DNA of 64,000 nucleotides from an uncultured Eubacterium sp. (lineage in GTDB: Bacteria; Bacillota; Clostridia; Lachnospirales; Lachnospiraceae): contig CANDJC010000001.1 in assembly GCA_947384955.1 (NCBI GenBank), forward strand, positions 1 to 64,000. The letters run 5' to 3'. The notes under the pieces are model-generated. The model was not told the origin of the DNA and made no database searches. It saw only the letters and a program-made list of their open reading frames with translations. Every line of letters begins with the position of its first letter. Within the stretch, counting starts at the first letter, position 1. This document shows positions 55,067 through 64,000 of the stretch, piece by piece. The position numbers and the translations under genes were made by a program.

Positions 55067-55095
55067 TTGACATTTTCAATAAAAACAGATATAAT
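55067..55095 (+). promoter_or_regulatory. Sigma-A promoter of the third flagellin
   Basis: TTGACA (55067-55072), a 17-nt spacer and TATAAT (55090-55095): a perfect housekeeping promoter. No sigma-28 match was seen upstream of this flagellin. Confidence 0.88.
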
Positions 55096-55163
55096 CCTGC
55101 TAATCTGATATACATTAAAAGAAGCAACACTGGGGGATGGTTACGCAGGGAGGAGGGCAGATT

Positions 55164-56885
55164 ATGATTTCTTCCATCAACAACAACATGCTTGCCCTGG
55201 CAGCTGCCAGGCATACAAACATTAATCAGAAAGAAAACAGAAAAACAATGGAAAAGCTGTCTTCAGGCTACCGGGTTAACCGTGCAGCCGATGATGCTGC
55301 AGGACTTTCCATTTCTGAGAAAATGCGCTATCAGGTCCGTGGACTGAATCAGGCTTCACGCAACATTCAGGATGGCATTTCCCTGATTCAGACAGCAGAC
55401 GGAGCAATGGCTGAAATCAGCGATATGATTCATCGTATTAAAGAGCTGAGTATCCAGGCTGCAAATGGAACTTACACGTCGGGGGACCGTGAAAGCATGC
55501 AGCAGGAGGTAAGCAGTCTTCTTAGAGAAATTGATGATATACATAATAAGACACTTTTTAATGAAACATTGGTCTTAAATGGAGATAAAAGGCATTCAGT
55601 AAGCGCAAAGCCTGCAGTACCGGCAGGACCGGGTTATTATGTCAAAGGCGGACTGCCTGCCTGGATTACACAGAGCAGCGGAACGACGTCAATGGGTAGT
55701 TTATCTCAAAAAACACAAATCATGAGCTGGAAAATGACATGTACTTCTATTACTCAGGGCGGGAATCCGGTAACGAGTTTTGTAACGGATGTGAAATCAG
55801 GATATACTTATACACCGGGAAGCTTTGTTATGCAGCCGGGTCAGTATGGTTTTTCGCAAAGTGTGGAAGGTAATGATACACTGAACAAAAAGGACGGGCA
55901 GACGGAGCAGATAACGATTACAGATGCCAATGGGCAGCAGTATACAGCCAGTGTACGTTACGATCATATTTCATACAGCTATGCATCAGCATTTCTTGAT
56001 TTCAGCGGAGTTAATGCAGGAAATATACAGGAATTAGTCGGAAATGGTTTTTATACGACATGCACATACTGTGATAAACGCTATAGTGTAGAGTTTGTCG
56101 ATAAAGGCGGAAGCGGCAATGGTTATAATATGGCTGGTATCGGACATTATATTTATACTGTTGATATAAGCGGGATTACGAATGGCAATGATTTAATCAA
56201 GAAGATAGTCAGCATTCTGGGAGATAACCGTTATTTTGGACAGAGCCACGACAAATATCAGGTTGCTGGCAATAATCAGTATTTGCATTCTGCAAAACCA
56301 ATGGGACATTTATCAGATTTTGCTGCAGAAGTGGATGCAAATGGCAGAGAAACAGGCAGGCTGATGATTGTTTCTACAGCATATGACCGGGGCTCTGCTG
56401 TAACACCGTTTTATCCAGAGTATGGTCTGTTCAATTCAGGTATTTATTCGTATGGGGATTTGCCGGCACAGCCGGCTCAGGCTGCAGTAAACGGCGGACT
56501 TCATATACAGACAGGTGTAAGAAGCGGTGATGCTGTAATCATCAATCTGCCTAGAGTAAACTGTAAGACTTTAAATTTGGAGCTGTACTCGGTGCGGACA
56601 GAGGAAGAGGCTGGATTAGGTATGGCAAGGGCAGATAATGCACTGGATTATCTAAACAAAGAACGGTCCGGGCTTGGTGCATGGCAGAACCGTCTGGAAC
56701 ATGCCTATGCAAATGTACTTCAGACAGCTGAGAATACGCAGGTCTCGGAGAGCAAAATACGGGATAGTGACATGGCAGATGAGATAGTGGCACTTAATAT
56801 GCAAAATATTCTGCTCCAGGCCGGAGTGTCTGTTATGGCACAGGCAAATCAGATTCCAGAGGGACTGCTTCGCCTCTTTTCATAA
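55164..56885 (+). CDS. Flagellin, third copy, sigma-A driven
   Basis: A 573-residue flagellin with conserved ends (SSGYRVNRAADDAAGLSISE; IRDSDMADEIVALNMQNILL then LQAGVSVMAQANQIPEGLLR). The middle (about 145-470) is another large unrelated insert. It diverges from the usual C-terminal QAGQ pattern. ATG 55164 follows GGGAGGAGG; the frame extends to GTG/ATG-like codons upstream but these have no site. Its promoter is a consensus sigma-A type, so it should not wait for hook completion. Confidence 0.94.
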   Translation: MISSINNNMLALAAARHTNINQKENRKTMEKLSSGYRVNRAADDAAGLSISEKMRYQVRGLNQASRNIQDGISLIQTADGAMAEISDMIHRIKELSIQAANGTYTSGDRESMQQEVSSLLREIDDIHNKTLFNETLVLNGDKRHSVSAKPAVPAGPGYYVKGGLPAWITQSSGTTSMGSLSQKTQIMSWKMTCTSITQGGNPVTSFVTDVKSGYTYTPGSFVMQPGQYGFSQSVEGNDTLNKKDGQTEQITITDANGQQYTASVRYDHISYSYASAFLDFSGVNAGNIQELVGNGFYTTCTYCDKRYSVEFVDKGGSGNGYNMAGIGHYIYTVDISGITNGNDLIKKIVSILGDNRYFGQSHDKYQVAGNNQYLHSAKPMGHLSDFAAEVDANGRETGRLMIVSTAYDRGSAVTPFYPEYGLFNSGIYSYGDLPAQPAQAAVNGGLHIQTGVRSGDAVIINLPRVNCKTLNLELYSVRTEEEAGLGMARADNALDYLNKERSGLGAWQNRLEHAYANVLQTAENTQVSESKIRDSDMADEIVALNMQNILLQAGVSVMAQANQIPEGLLRLFS

Positions 56886-56935
56886 GTATTTTTTAAACGG
56901 AAATCATTGCTGGCGGCTAAACCGGACAGCTGACA

Positions 56936-57148
56936 GTGCTTACGGAAGATTATAACCGAATATACATGTTAGAGGCTGTTAAAAATGTGATTGAACAGTT
57001 TCAAAAAGTGCAGAGACATATGCTGATTGCAAAAAAAGAAAATGCGGCAGAAACATATGAAAGCTTAAAGGAAGATTATTTATCATTGAAAGCAATATTA
57101 AATGTTGCAGGTGTTAATCTTACTGAAATTGATAGAATTAAAGAATAA
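56936..57148 (+). CDS. Small helical protein after the third flagellin
   Basis: A 70-residue soluble helical protein (YNRIYMLEAVKNVIEQFQKV, ETYESLKEDYLSLKAILNVA). Start uncertain: GTG 56936 or ATG 56966; neither has a clear ribosome-binding site. No family recognised. Confidence 0.4.
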   Translation: MLTEDYNRIYMLEAVKNVIEQFQKVQRHMLIAKKENAAETYESLKEDYLSLKAILNVAGVNLTEIDRIKE

Positions 57149-57207
57149 TATTTTTAAATGCATCCAGCACAGCCGGGATTTTGAGGTTAAGTGAGGAAAG
57201 AGGCAGC

Positions 57208-57245
57208 GGAAAAGGGGATTTCTGTAGATGACTGAAGCCTTTTCC
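57208..57245 (+). other. Stem-loop upstream of the 57320 gene
   Basis: GGAAAAGG (57208-57215) pairs with CCTTTTCC (57238-57245), loop of 22 nt. No T-run. Function unknown. Confidence 0.4.
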
Positions 57246-57319
57246 CTAAACTGCTGGGAAAGAGATATACGTAGAAGGTTAAGAACAGTCTGGCTGCAGT
57301 TTAAGAAAGACGTTTAGTT

Positions 57320-58675
57320 ATGAGAAAATATATTAAAAAAAGAATTCTGAAGAATATAACAGAAATCACAGATATTCACAAACAAATAGAACAATGGTTT
57401 CAGAAGGGCAGTTATGAAGCAATACAGGATATGCTCGTGCAGTGTCAGGAAACAGCAATCTGGATTGGAAATACAATTGATGAAGAGGAACAGACAGATA
57501 AAGCTGTCATTAAAAAACTGGAAGAATACTGCGAGGCAGTCTATGAGTTATCGGTTAAAGTCGGCGGATACACAAAAAAAATGACCCGAAGCGAGGCAAA
57601 GCGCATTATCAGGCCGGTCTGTGCGCAGCTGAACCAGTATATGCATGAAGTCAGTAATTATGTCCAGAATCAGATTTCTACAAGAACGGAAGCTGTGTTT
57701 CTGCCATATAAGGCATCTATGTGGGACAGCCTGGAAAGTGTCTGGATGGCGGCAAAAGAAGACCCGGACTGCGATGCCTTTGTGATTCCGATTCCGTATT
57801 TTGATAAAAATCCAGACGGCACAGTTTCCGAAATGCATTATGAGGGCGGTGATTTTCCCGAGTATGTGCCTGTTGTAAATTGGAAAGATTATGATCTGGA
57901 AGCCAGGCATCCGGATATGGTTTTTATTCATAATCCTTACGATAATGTCAATTATGTTACAACCATTCACCCTGATTTTTATTCTCAAAAGATAAGGAAT
58001 TATACAGAACGGCTTGTATATATTCCTTATTTCGTCTGTGTGGACGACAATTTGGGAGAAGAATTCTGTGTGCTGCCAGGCACGCTTTATGCGGACAGAG
58101 TTATTGTGCAGTCAGAAAAAGTAAGGCAGACATATATACAGGAATTCCATAAATTTGAAAAGGATAATAACTGTCAGGGGCAGTTTGGCAGAGCGGAAGA
58201 AAAATTTGTGGCACTCGGTTCTCCAAAGTTTGATAAAGTAATTCTCACAACAAAAGAAAATATAAAGATTCCTGAAGACTGGCTGGCTAAAATAGTAAAA
58301 CCAGACGGAAGCTGGAGGAAGGTGCTGCTTTATAATACAAGTGTAAATCAGCTGCTTAATGGAGAAGAACAGCTTCTGCTTAAGCTGGAGTCGGTATTTG
58401 GGCAGTTAAAAACCAGAGATGACATTGTACTGCTCTGGAGACCTCATCCGCTAAGCGAGGCTGCATGCGTTTCACTGCGTCCGGAACTGCTGGCGCGGTA
58501 TCATGAAATTGTAGAGACGTATAAAAAAGAAGATTGGGGTATATACGATGATACACCGGATATTCATCGGGCGATAGCGTTATCGGATGCTTATTACGGG
58601 GACCAGAGTTCACTTGTAGAGATGTACCGGGTGACTGGGAAACCGATTATGCTTCAGAATGTGAATGTTGTGTAG
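57320..58675 (+). CDS. CDP-glycerol glycerophosphotransferase-like protein
   Basis: A 451-residue protein. The N-terminal about 120 residues are helical. The rest has glycosyl/glycerophosphotransferase features: SRTEAVFLPYKASMWDSLES, RLVYIPYFVCVDDNLG, RVIVQSEKVRQTYIQEF, ALGSPKFDKV and VLLWRPHPLSEA, closing with DAYYGDQSSLVEMYRVTGKP. This is the CDP-glycerol transferase type common in Firmicute surface-polymer loci. It may add a glycerol-phosphate to a surface glycan. Start site near 57320 with only a weak purine stretch. Confidence 0.75.
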   Translation: MRKYIKKRILKNITEITDIHKQIEQWFQKGSYEAIQDMLVQCQETAIWIGNTIDEEEQTDKAVIKKLEEYCEAVYELSVKVGGYTKKMTRSEAKRIIRPVCAQLNQYMHEVSNYVQNQISTRTEAVFLPYKASMWDSLESVWMAAKEDPDCDAFVIPIPYFDKNPDGTVSEMHYEGGDFPEYVPVVNWKDYDLEARHPDMVFIHNPYDNVNYVTTIHPDFYSQKIRNYTERLVYIPYFVCVDDNLGEEFCVLPGTLYADRVIVQSEKVRQTYIQEFHKFEKDNNCQGQFGRAEEKFVALGSPKFDKVILTTKENIKIPEDWLAKIVKPDGSWRKVLLYNTSVNQLLNGEEQLLLKLESVFGQLKTRDDIVLLWRPHPLSEAACVSLRPELLARYHEIVETYKKEDWGIYDDTPDIHRAIALSDAYYGDQSSLVEMYRVTGKPIMLQNVNVV

Positions 58676-58799
58676 TACAATAATTAAAGATTATTACAGA
58701 TTATGCTGATAGAAAGGCATGTGATGGGACAAATCGAGCAAAGAACATTATAGTGATTTGAAGCAGTATAGTCCAAAACAACGGCAAACATATTGAAGG

Positions 58800-61090
58800 A
58801 CATGATGTAAAGGCAATGATTTTAGAACTGGATGACAGAAAACAGTTCATATTGAACAGCATCTCTTTAAAAACAGGAAAGAAGGTCAGGGCTGGCCATT
58901 GGAATGAATTATGGAGGTATGGGGCTTCTGTTGAGGATAAAAAGGAAGAAGAAAAAGCAGGAAAGACTCTTGGCAGAATAGCAGAGTGGATAGACAGAAA
59001 ACTGTGAGGTTTAGAATGATTTAATTTTTCAACTGGTATGAGGTATATCTGGAGTTTGAAAAGAATAGGACATCCTGGCCGGAAAGCTGGCAGGACGTGA
59101 TTGTATATTCGGATGAAATTATAATCGTTATAGATGAAAATAAATACGATCATACATGCACAGGATAAACTGCCTGGAAGTAAAATACTGGCTTTTCACT
59201 CATACAAAGGCGGTGTCGGGAGAACATTGTCGTTAATTGCTTTTTTTCGGGAATTAATATATCAGGATAAAGGGAAAAAGATTCTAATTATTGATGCAGA
59301 TTTAGAAGCGCCTGGCCTTACATGGATGATTCAGAAAGGATTTATGCCGTAGGTAAGTTTTATGGATGTTTTGTCAGTGATACATGCAGAGGGGGGATAG
59401 CGAAGTTAATTTACAAAAACTGGCTGAACTCATAAGGCTGTCTTCTGTGGAAACTGATACTGATACAGAAAGTGTAGAATTTTATTTTCTGCCGGCATAT
59501 CGCAGGGTGAATCAGATTGCAGAAACAAATGTGAGTCTGGAAAAAATAGTTCGTACACAGGATAATGGAAATATCATTACAGAAGCAATTTCCAAAATAG
59601 GAAAAATTCTGGGTGCCGATCTTATATTAACGGATCTCCGGGCAGGAATCACTGAACTATCGGCACCTTTTTTATTTGATTCCAGAGTTCTTAAATATTA
59701 TGTGACATCGACCTCCATGCAGTCTGTCTGCGGCATACATGTGATGAAGTGACAGCGGAAGGAAATAATAGTGCAAATATGCTGGTGACAGCTTCCATAA
59801 AAGAACTTGTAAGAAATTTTCAGATGAACTTACCGCAGGCAGTAGTTATGGGAGTGAAGGGATCTGGAAAAACATATATATAAGCAGCTAGCAGCAGCAA
59901 AGAAATGGAATAGATTTACCAGCCTTATAGAAACAGAAAAGAATACTGTAAAGGATAAGACAGATGCTCTCATTATGCCGCTGATATCTTCTTTAAATAT
60001 AACAAACTGGAATAATCTGATAGAAAACTGTATAGAAAATCTGAATCAGAATTTTCCGCATATGAACCTGAATCGAAATATAGTATCTGAAAATTTTAAA
60101 GAAATGAAACGTTTTGCAGAACAGAAAGAACGGATTTTAGAGAGTGTCTGGCTGGAAAAGTGGATTCGCATTATGATAAGGCCGTTTGGGGAAGAGGTTA
60201 TCAGCCTGACCGATTTGGATGCTTTTCTGCAAAAGGAACATAAAAGGATTGTTTTCATTATAGACGGACTGGAAGATTTGCTTATGAACGTCCAGTCTGA
60301 CGAAAATAATAACTGGAAGTTTGCAATCTGTTCAGTGTGCCAGTATCTGATTAATGATATCAGCAATCTCAATTATGGAAATATTGGAATGATTGTTTTC
60401 GTAAGGAAAGATATGATTGAGGATGCGATTGAAACAAATATGGAGCAGTTTCGAAACCAGCATTACCGTTATGAACTGAACTGGAGCCAGAAAGAAGCAC
60501 TGCTCCTCATTTTATGGCTGACAAGCAGGGCTTGTCCGGCTCTGGCTGGCGGCATTAATATTCTTACGGCAGCAAGAGAGGTGCTGGTAGAAAAGCTCTC
60601 TCGATTATGGGGAGAAAAACTGGGACAGCCTGGATCAAAGGAAGCGTATTCTGACCGGTGGGTGCTTGCGGCTTTGTCTGATTTTAACGGTCAGCTTCAG
60701 GCAAGGGATGTTGTCCGGTTCTTGCAGTTTGCGACGGAGAATTATCAGAGTGCAAAGCAGGTGTATCCTGACCGGCTGATTATGCCGAATGAGATACGCA
60801 GAGCAATACAGCCTTGTTCTGAACAGAAAATGAAAGAAATAGAATCGGAGATGAAGGCAATTTATGCGATTCTTGAAAAACTCGATCGAATGCCGCAGGA
60901 GGAGAAGACGCTTCCGATGACGCTGGATAAAATAGTGCTGACAGGAGAAGAAATTGCGAGGCTGGAAACACAGGAGTATTTGAAAATATTAGGGAAAAAA
61001 TATTATCTGCCGGAGATTATACGGCTGGCATTAGGGTTTAAATATGAAAAAGGGGTAAGGCCGAAAGTTTTGTCTTTGCTGGTAAAGTGA
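58800..61090 (+). pseudogene. Decayed KGGVGR-type ATPase gene
   Basis: Several broken fragments in shifting frames form one former gene. N-terminal pieces include WNELWRYGASVEDKK (58816-59007) and TSWPESWQDVIVYSDE (about 59066-59113). The Walker-type KILAFHSYKGGVGRTLSLI is at about 59175-59231 and is followed by a stop at 59350 after GFMP. The next part (59384-59752) runs in another frame, shifted at a G6 run (59392-59397). A second P-loop, MGVKGSGKTYI, is broken at an AT-repeat near 59873-59882. The last part (59975-61090) carries an intact ATPase-like region (KRIVFIIDGLEDLLMNVQSD). With at least three disruptions, the product cannot be functional. Confidence 0.8.
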
Positions 61091-61146
61091 AAATAGAGAT
61101 ATTTTTGAATAAGCAGATTTTTGCAGTATAAGAATTTGGAGATATT

Positions 61147-62289
61147 ATGAAAGAAAGTCTGGCATTGGATGTAAAACATAAAATTGTAATATTTGGTACA
61201 GGCGGACAGGCCATCAGGGATTACTATAATTTACGAGATAAATATGAGATTATGTGGTTTTTGGATAACAATAAAGGAAATGATTATTTTATGGGTAAAA
61301 GTATTAAAATACCGAATGGAACGAATATTCATACTTACTTTATTGCTGTCTGTACGAATGATAATCATTATATGGAAATTGCTGAACAGTTAAAGGCGTA
61401 TGGATTGAAAGAATTTAAAGATTTCTGTCCGGGAGGTGCTTTGGAAGAAAGAAAAATTGTTTTAGTACATGGCAATTGTCATATGGCTATTCTGAAAAAA
61501 TATATGATGACATCTGATTCGTTCAGGAGACGATATTATATATACCCGATGCCCGTTATTCACAAAATGAAACAGAATCATATCGATGAAGATGTACTTC
61601 GAAATTGTGATGTGTTTATTCATCAGGATATTCGCAAGGATAATGCACTGGGATACCAGTTTTCAGATGATTATACGGTTCCAAGACTGAAAAAGGATTG
61701 CATAAATATAGCAGTACCGAATTTATATACCTTTGGCAAAGTGTTTTTTCCACAGATGATACGAAATACTAATAATCATCAATTTTATAATGATGAAAAT
61801 GGAATGTTTCCATTAGGTGATATGAATGTTGATAAACTATTAGAAAATGGAATCCAGAATATTGACCAGATTATACAGACGATTGAAGGAGAGTATTATA
61901 ATTCAGATTTTATTAAACAGAGATTTCATAAATATGCAAATGAAATGCTGGAAAGGGAAAAATACTGGGATATAAAAATTATGGATTATATACTGGCTAA
62001 TTTTAAAAGAAAGAAACTTTTTTACGATTTTCGACATCCCTGTAATGACGTAATTCGAGAAATTTGTAAGGGTGTATTTAAATTGCTTAATGTGGACTGC
62101 CAAAGTATTCAGGAAATAGATGAGAATTTAGGCAGATATGAAGAGCCGGTATATCCATGTATAATACGTGTGCTTGGGCTTCAATGGGGCAATGACAATT
62201 TGAGAAAAGACGGATATAAATTAACAGATGGTAAGATGGATTTTAAAGAATATTATAGAGAGTATCTATATTGGAGTTTTGGTATATAG
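61147..62289 (+). CDS. WcbI-like polysaccharide biosynthesis protein
   Basis: A 380-residue protein. Residues 1-100 are Rossmann-like (HKIVIFGTGGQAIRDYYNLR, IMWFLDNNKGN). From about 105 it resembles WcbI-type proteins: KIVLVHGNCHMAILKKYM (GNC motif) and CDVFIHQDIRKDNALGY, VPNLYTFGKVFFPQ, a family with a putative acetyltransferase role in capsule loci. ATG 61147 follows TTTGGAGATATT. Its part in the flagellar glycan or capsule is inferred. Confidence 0.75.
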   Translation: MKESLALDVKHKIVIFGTGGQAIRDYYNLRDKYEIMWFLDNNKGNDYFMGKSIKIPNGTNIHTYFIAVCTNDNHYMEIAEQLKAYGLKEFKDFCPGGALEERKIVLVHGNCHMAILKKYMMTSDSFRRRYYIYPMPVIHKMKQNHIDEDVLRNCDVFIHQDIRKDNALGYQFSDDYTVPRLKKDCINIAVPNLYTFGKVFFPQMIRNTNNHQFYNDENGMFPLGDMNVDKLLENGIQNIDQIIQTIEGEYYNSDFIKQRFHKYANEMLEREKYWDIKIMDYILANFKRKKLFYDFRHPCNDVIREICKGVFKLLNVDCQSIQEIDENLGRYEEPVYPCIIRVLGLQWGNDNLRKDGYKLTDGKMDFKEYYREYLYWSFGI

Positions 62290-62420
62290 CCGTTTAGAAA
62301 TAGAGAAAAAATAGCGAATAACAGAGGAGATACCCAATCTAAATGGCATTCTATGTTTAATGTGCTTTGTACGATACGAATAGGGTATTGAAATAAAAAG
62401 AGAACTTTGAAAGCTGCTAT

Positions 62421-62446
62421 TAAGAATTTTATGCATATACCGATAT
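62421..62446 (+). promoter_or_regulatory. Sigma-28-like promoter of the 62667 gene
   Basis: TAAG (62421-62424), 14 nt, ACCGATAT (62439-62446). The spacing is one shorter than ideal. Confidence 0.6.
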
Positions 62447-62591
62447 AGATTAAGAGTATAAAAAGTAAAAAGGCCAGGAAGGTCAGGTTTGAATCATGGA
62501 AGATAATATGTTGGTAAAGGAAATAATATAATTTAATAAATTAGCGTATTTTAACAGGCGGATGAGCCAGATTTGTTAAAATATGTATAAG

Positions 62592-62626
62592 AGCTGATAA
62601 TGGTGTATGATCGTATCAGCTTTTTT
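62592..62626 (+). terminator. Intrinsic terminator in the leader of the 62667 gene
   Basis: AGCTGATA (62592-62599) pairs with TATCAGCT (62614-62621), followed by five more T. It lies between the promoter and the start codon. Confidence 0.8.
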
Positions 62627-62666
62627 GACGTTCAAAATTGTTATCGGATCGGCAGGGAGATAAATT

Positions 62667-64000
62667 ATGATAAGGTTTTGTGATAAGGAAATATGCTGTG
62701 CAGCATTAAACGAGCTGAACTGGCAGCAGATGCTGGATTATTTTTTGGACTGGCATATGGATGAGAAAGTATATATTTTAGATGAAAACGGAAAGTTTAT
62801 CGGGAGCGTTAATTATAATGCGCTTTTTGGAGTTAAAGCATCGAATGCCATTCATATGGAATATATAGATTTAGATGAAAATAAAAAAATCTGCGTCGTA
62901 ACAGATTATGTGATTTTAGATAAAACAATATGGGAAAAGGGACGTGAGTATTTCCGAATATGTCCAGGAGGACTTCTTCCGGTTGTAGATAATGAGAATC
63001 AGCTGGTTTGCTTTGCATGGAATGATGATGAAGCAAACAGGGAAATCCGAATGCTGGATGAACTGATGGATTGTGACAATGCATTAGATTTTCGGACTGT
63101 ATATCCTGAGGCTGATTGCGTGACCATTCAAGGCTGTAATGAACTGGCGTATTATTTTGTCCAGTATTTAAAACAGTCTGGGATACCAGTTAATTTATCT
63201 GGAGATTTATGGGATGAATTAAGCATAAGTGAAAATGCGGAAGTACCAGATTATAGGAATTTAATAGTTTATGCAGAAGGGTGTGCAGATATTCAGAAAG
63301 AAAAAGGATTGAGAAAGAGTGTTTCTCCTGAATTTGAGTGCATTGACCGGATTTATGAAGAAAATATTATGAATGGGAATATAAAAGATGCCGATGGATC
63401 TTTTGATGAGTTTCTGAAGCGGGTAAAGGGAAGGCAGATTGGGATTGATGGAATAGAAAATATATCACTGGATGCTTATGATTTGCTGGTGGGATATGGG
63501 CTGGATATATGCTGTTTTGTTTCTGACAGACCGGATTTGACAGGAAAAGAGCTATTTGGAAAAAAAATTTTAACCCAGGCAGAAGTAATGGAAGAAATAG
63601 AAGATTTTGTGTTTGTATATCCTCAGGCAAGATATAGTGCGTGGGGGGGGGGCAGGGATTGATTTCTGCCATTATTGCGGATATAAAAGAAATGAGAGAT
63701 GTTTTTTGCTGCAAGACTATACAGAGATTCCCCAAAACGGATATCTGAATATTCTAATGAGAACATTAAAAGAAACGGAAAACAGACTCATTCTGATGGG
63801 AGACTTCTGGCTGTGCCTGAAGCTGGGACAGATTTTGTCAATGAGCGATGAAAGAATGCGAGCAAGGATATGTTATTATGATGTATTGAATGTGCATAGA
63901 GAAAAGAGAGAAGAACTGAGATGGATAAGCAAGGAGGAAGTGTCGGCAAATGATACGTGTCTGCTGCTGCTTCCAGGGTATTATGGGCGGTATGCGGATG
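62667..64000 (+). CDS. Phase-OFF gene of unknown function, runs off the window end
   Basis: The frame stops at 63662, about 331 residues in (ARYSAWGGGRD). It does so because of a G10 tract at 63643-63652. With nine G, the frame continues as AGIDFCHYCGYKRNERCFLL to the end of the window with no stop, adding at least 115 residues. The N-terminal part has a CBS-like stretch (EKVYILDENGKFIGSVNYNA). ATG 62667 follows AGGGAGATAAA. The protein is not recognised; a role in glycan biology is inferred from position and switch type. The 3' end lies outside the window. Confidence 0.75.
63643..63652 (+). repeat. G10 tract truncating the 62667 gene
   Basis: Ten consecutive G on the coding strand. With nine, the reading frame is open to the window end. 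Confidence 0.95.

Larger units (their letters stand above)
54837..55163. promoter_or_regulatory. Divergent flagellin intergenic region
   Basis: About 330 nt between two divergent flagellins. It holds the minus-strand sigma-28 promoter (54946-54972) and the plus-strand sigma-A promoter (55067-55095) listed separately. Nothing else gene-like is seen. Confidence 0.8.
62290..62666 (+). other. Non-coding region before the phase-variable gene
   Basis: No gene is supported in these 377 nt. It holds a sigma-28-like promoter and an intrinsic terminator, listed separately. Confidence 0.8.

Noticed and set aside
62641..62667. Minus-strand TAAT-N15-TCCGATAA, a sigma-28-like match reading leftward
   Set aside because: It overlaps the ribosome-binding site of the 62667 gene and no gene lies downstream; most likely a chance match, although an antisense RNA cannot be excluded.

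Overview
The window looks like a chromosomal segment from a motile, Gram-positive, low-to-mid GC Firmicute, most likely a Lachnospiraceae-type gut Clostridium. The reasons are Shine-Dalgarno sites of the AGGAGG type, the flgM-flgN-flgK-flgK-flgL-fliW-csrA-flaG-fliD-fliS order, LytTR/GHKL regulation, a CAP/InlB-repeat secreted protein, and pseudaminic-acid flagellin glycosylation. There is no outer-membrane flagellar ring gene. No rRNA, tRNA or CRISPR was seen.

Layout. 155-4481: a LytTR response regulator and GHKL histidine kinase, then (after a terminator and a possible LytTR operator) a small membrane protein and an ABC transporter. 4573-5795: a two-gene DUF6978/DUF1828-like cassette with its own sigma-A promoter. 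5893-7728 (minus): a secreted CAP-domain protein with InlB-type repeats. 7840-9037: a nested inverted-repeat element and a decayed AAA-ATPase-like gene. 9081-20477: the late flagellar operon(s) with several sigma-28 promoters. 20525-27993: an unusual operon (possible TIR-like protein, SPFH/zinc-ribbon protein, YARHG membrane protein, TcaA-like membrane protein, Ser/Thr kinase, zinc-ribbon/TPR protein, membrane protein). 28151-52801: a large flagellin glycosylation island around the main flagellin: SGNH-like protein, two paralogous glycosyltransferases, aminotransferases, a sulfotransferase-like protein, DUF2920, a Maf-type glycosyltransferase, a full set of Pse genes (pseB, C, H, G, I, F), and a second sugar-decoration set (RffA-type aminotransferase, hexapeptide acyltransferase, FkbH, ACP, methyltransferase, VOC protein, WbqC). 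52872-56885: two larger, divergently transcribed flagellins. 57320-64000: a CDP-glycerol-transferase-like protein, a decayed KGGVGR ATPase, a WcbI-like protein and a phase-off gene running off the end.

How it fits together. FlgM, FliW and CsrA supply the classic checkpoints. FlgM would restrain sigma-28; eight sigma-28-like promoters are visible, including those of flgM, flaG, the main flagellin, the second flagellin and several glycan genes. CsrA would repress flagellin translation unless FliW is freed; the main flagellin leader has a textbook CsrA hairpin. The island's most striking property is a set of homopolymer tracts: four G9-G10 runs, all on the coding strand, and one T9 run. Each sits where a one-base change would switch a gene on or off, fuse two neighbouring genes, or change ribosome-binding-site spacing. 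I read this as a phase-variable flagellin-glycan system. Two of the phase-variable genes also carry an intrinsic terminator in their leader, between a sigma-28-like promoter and the start codon.
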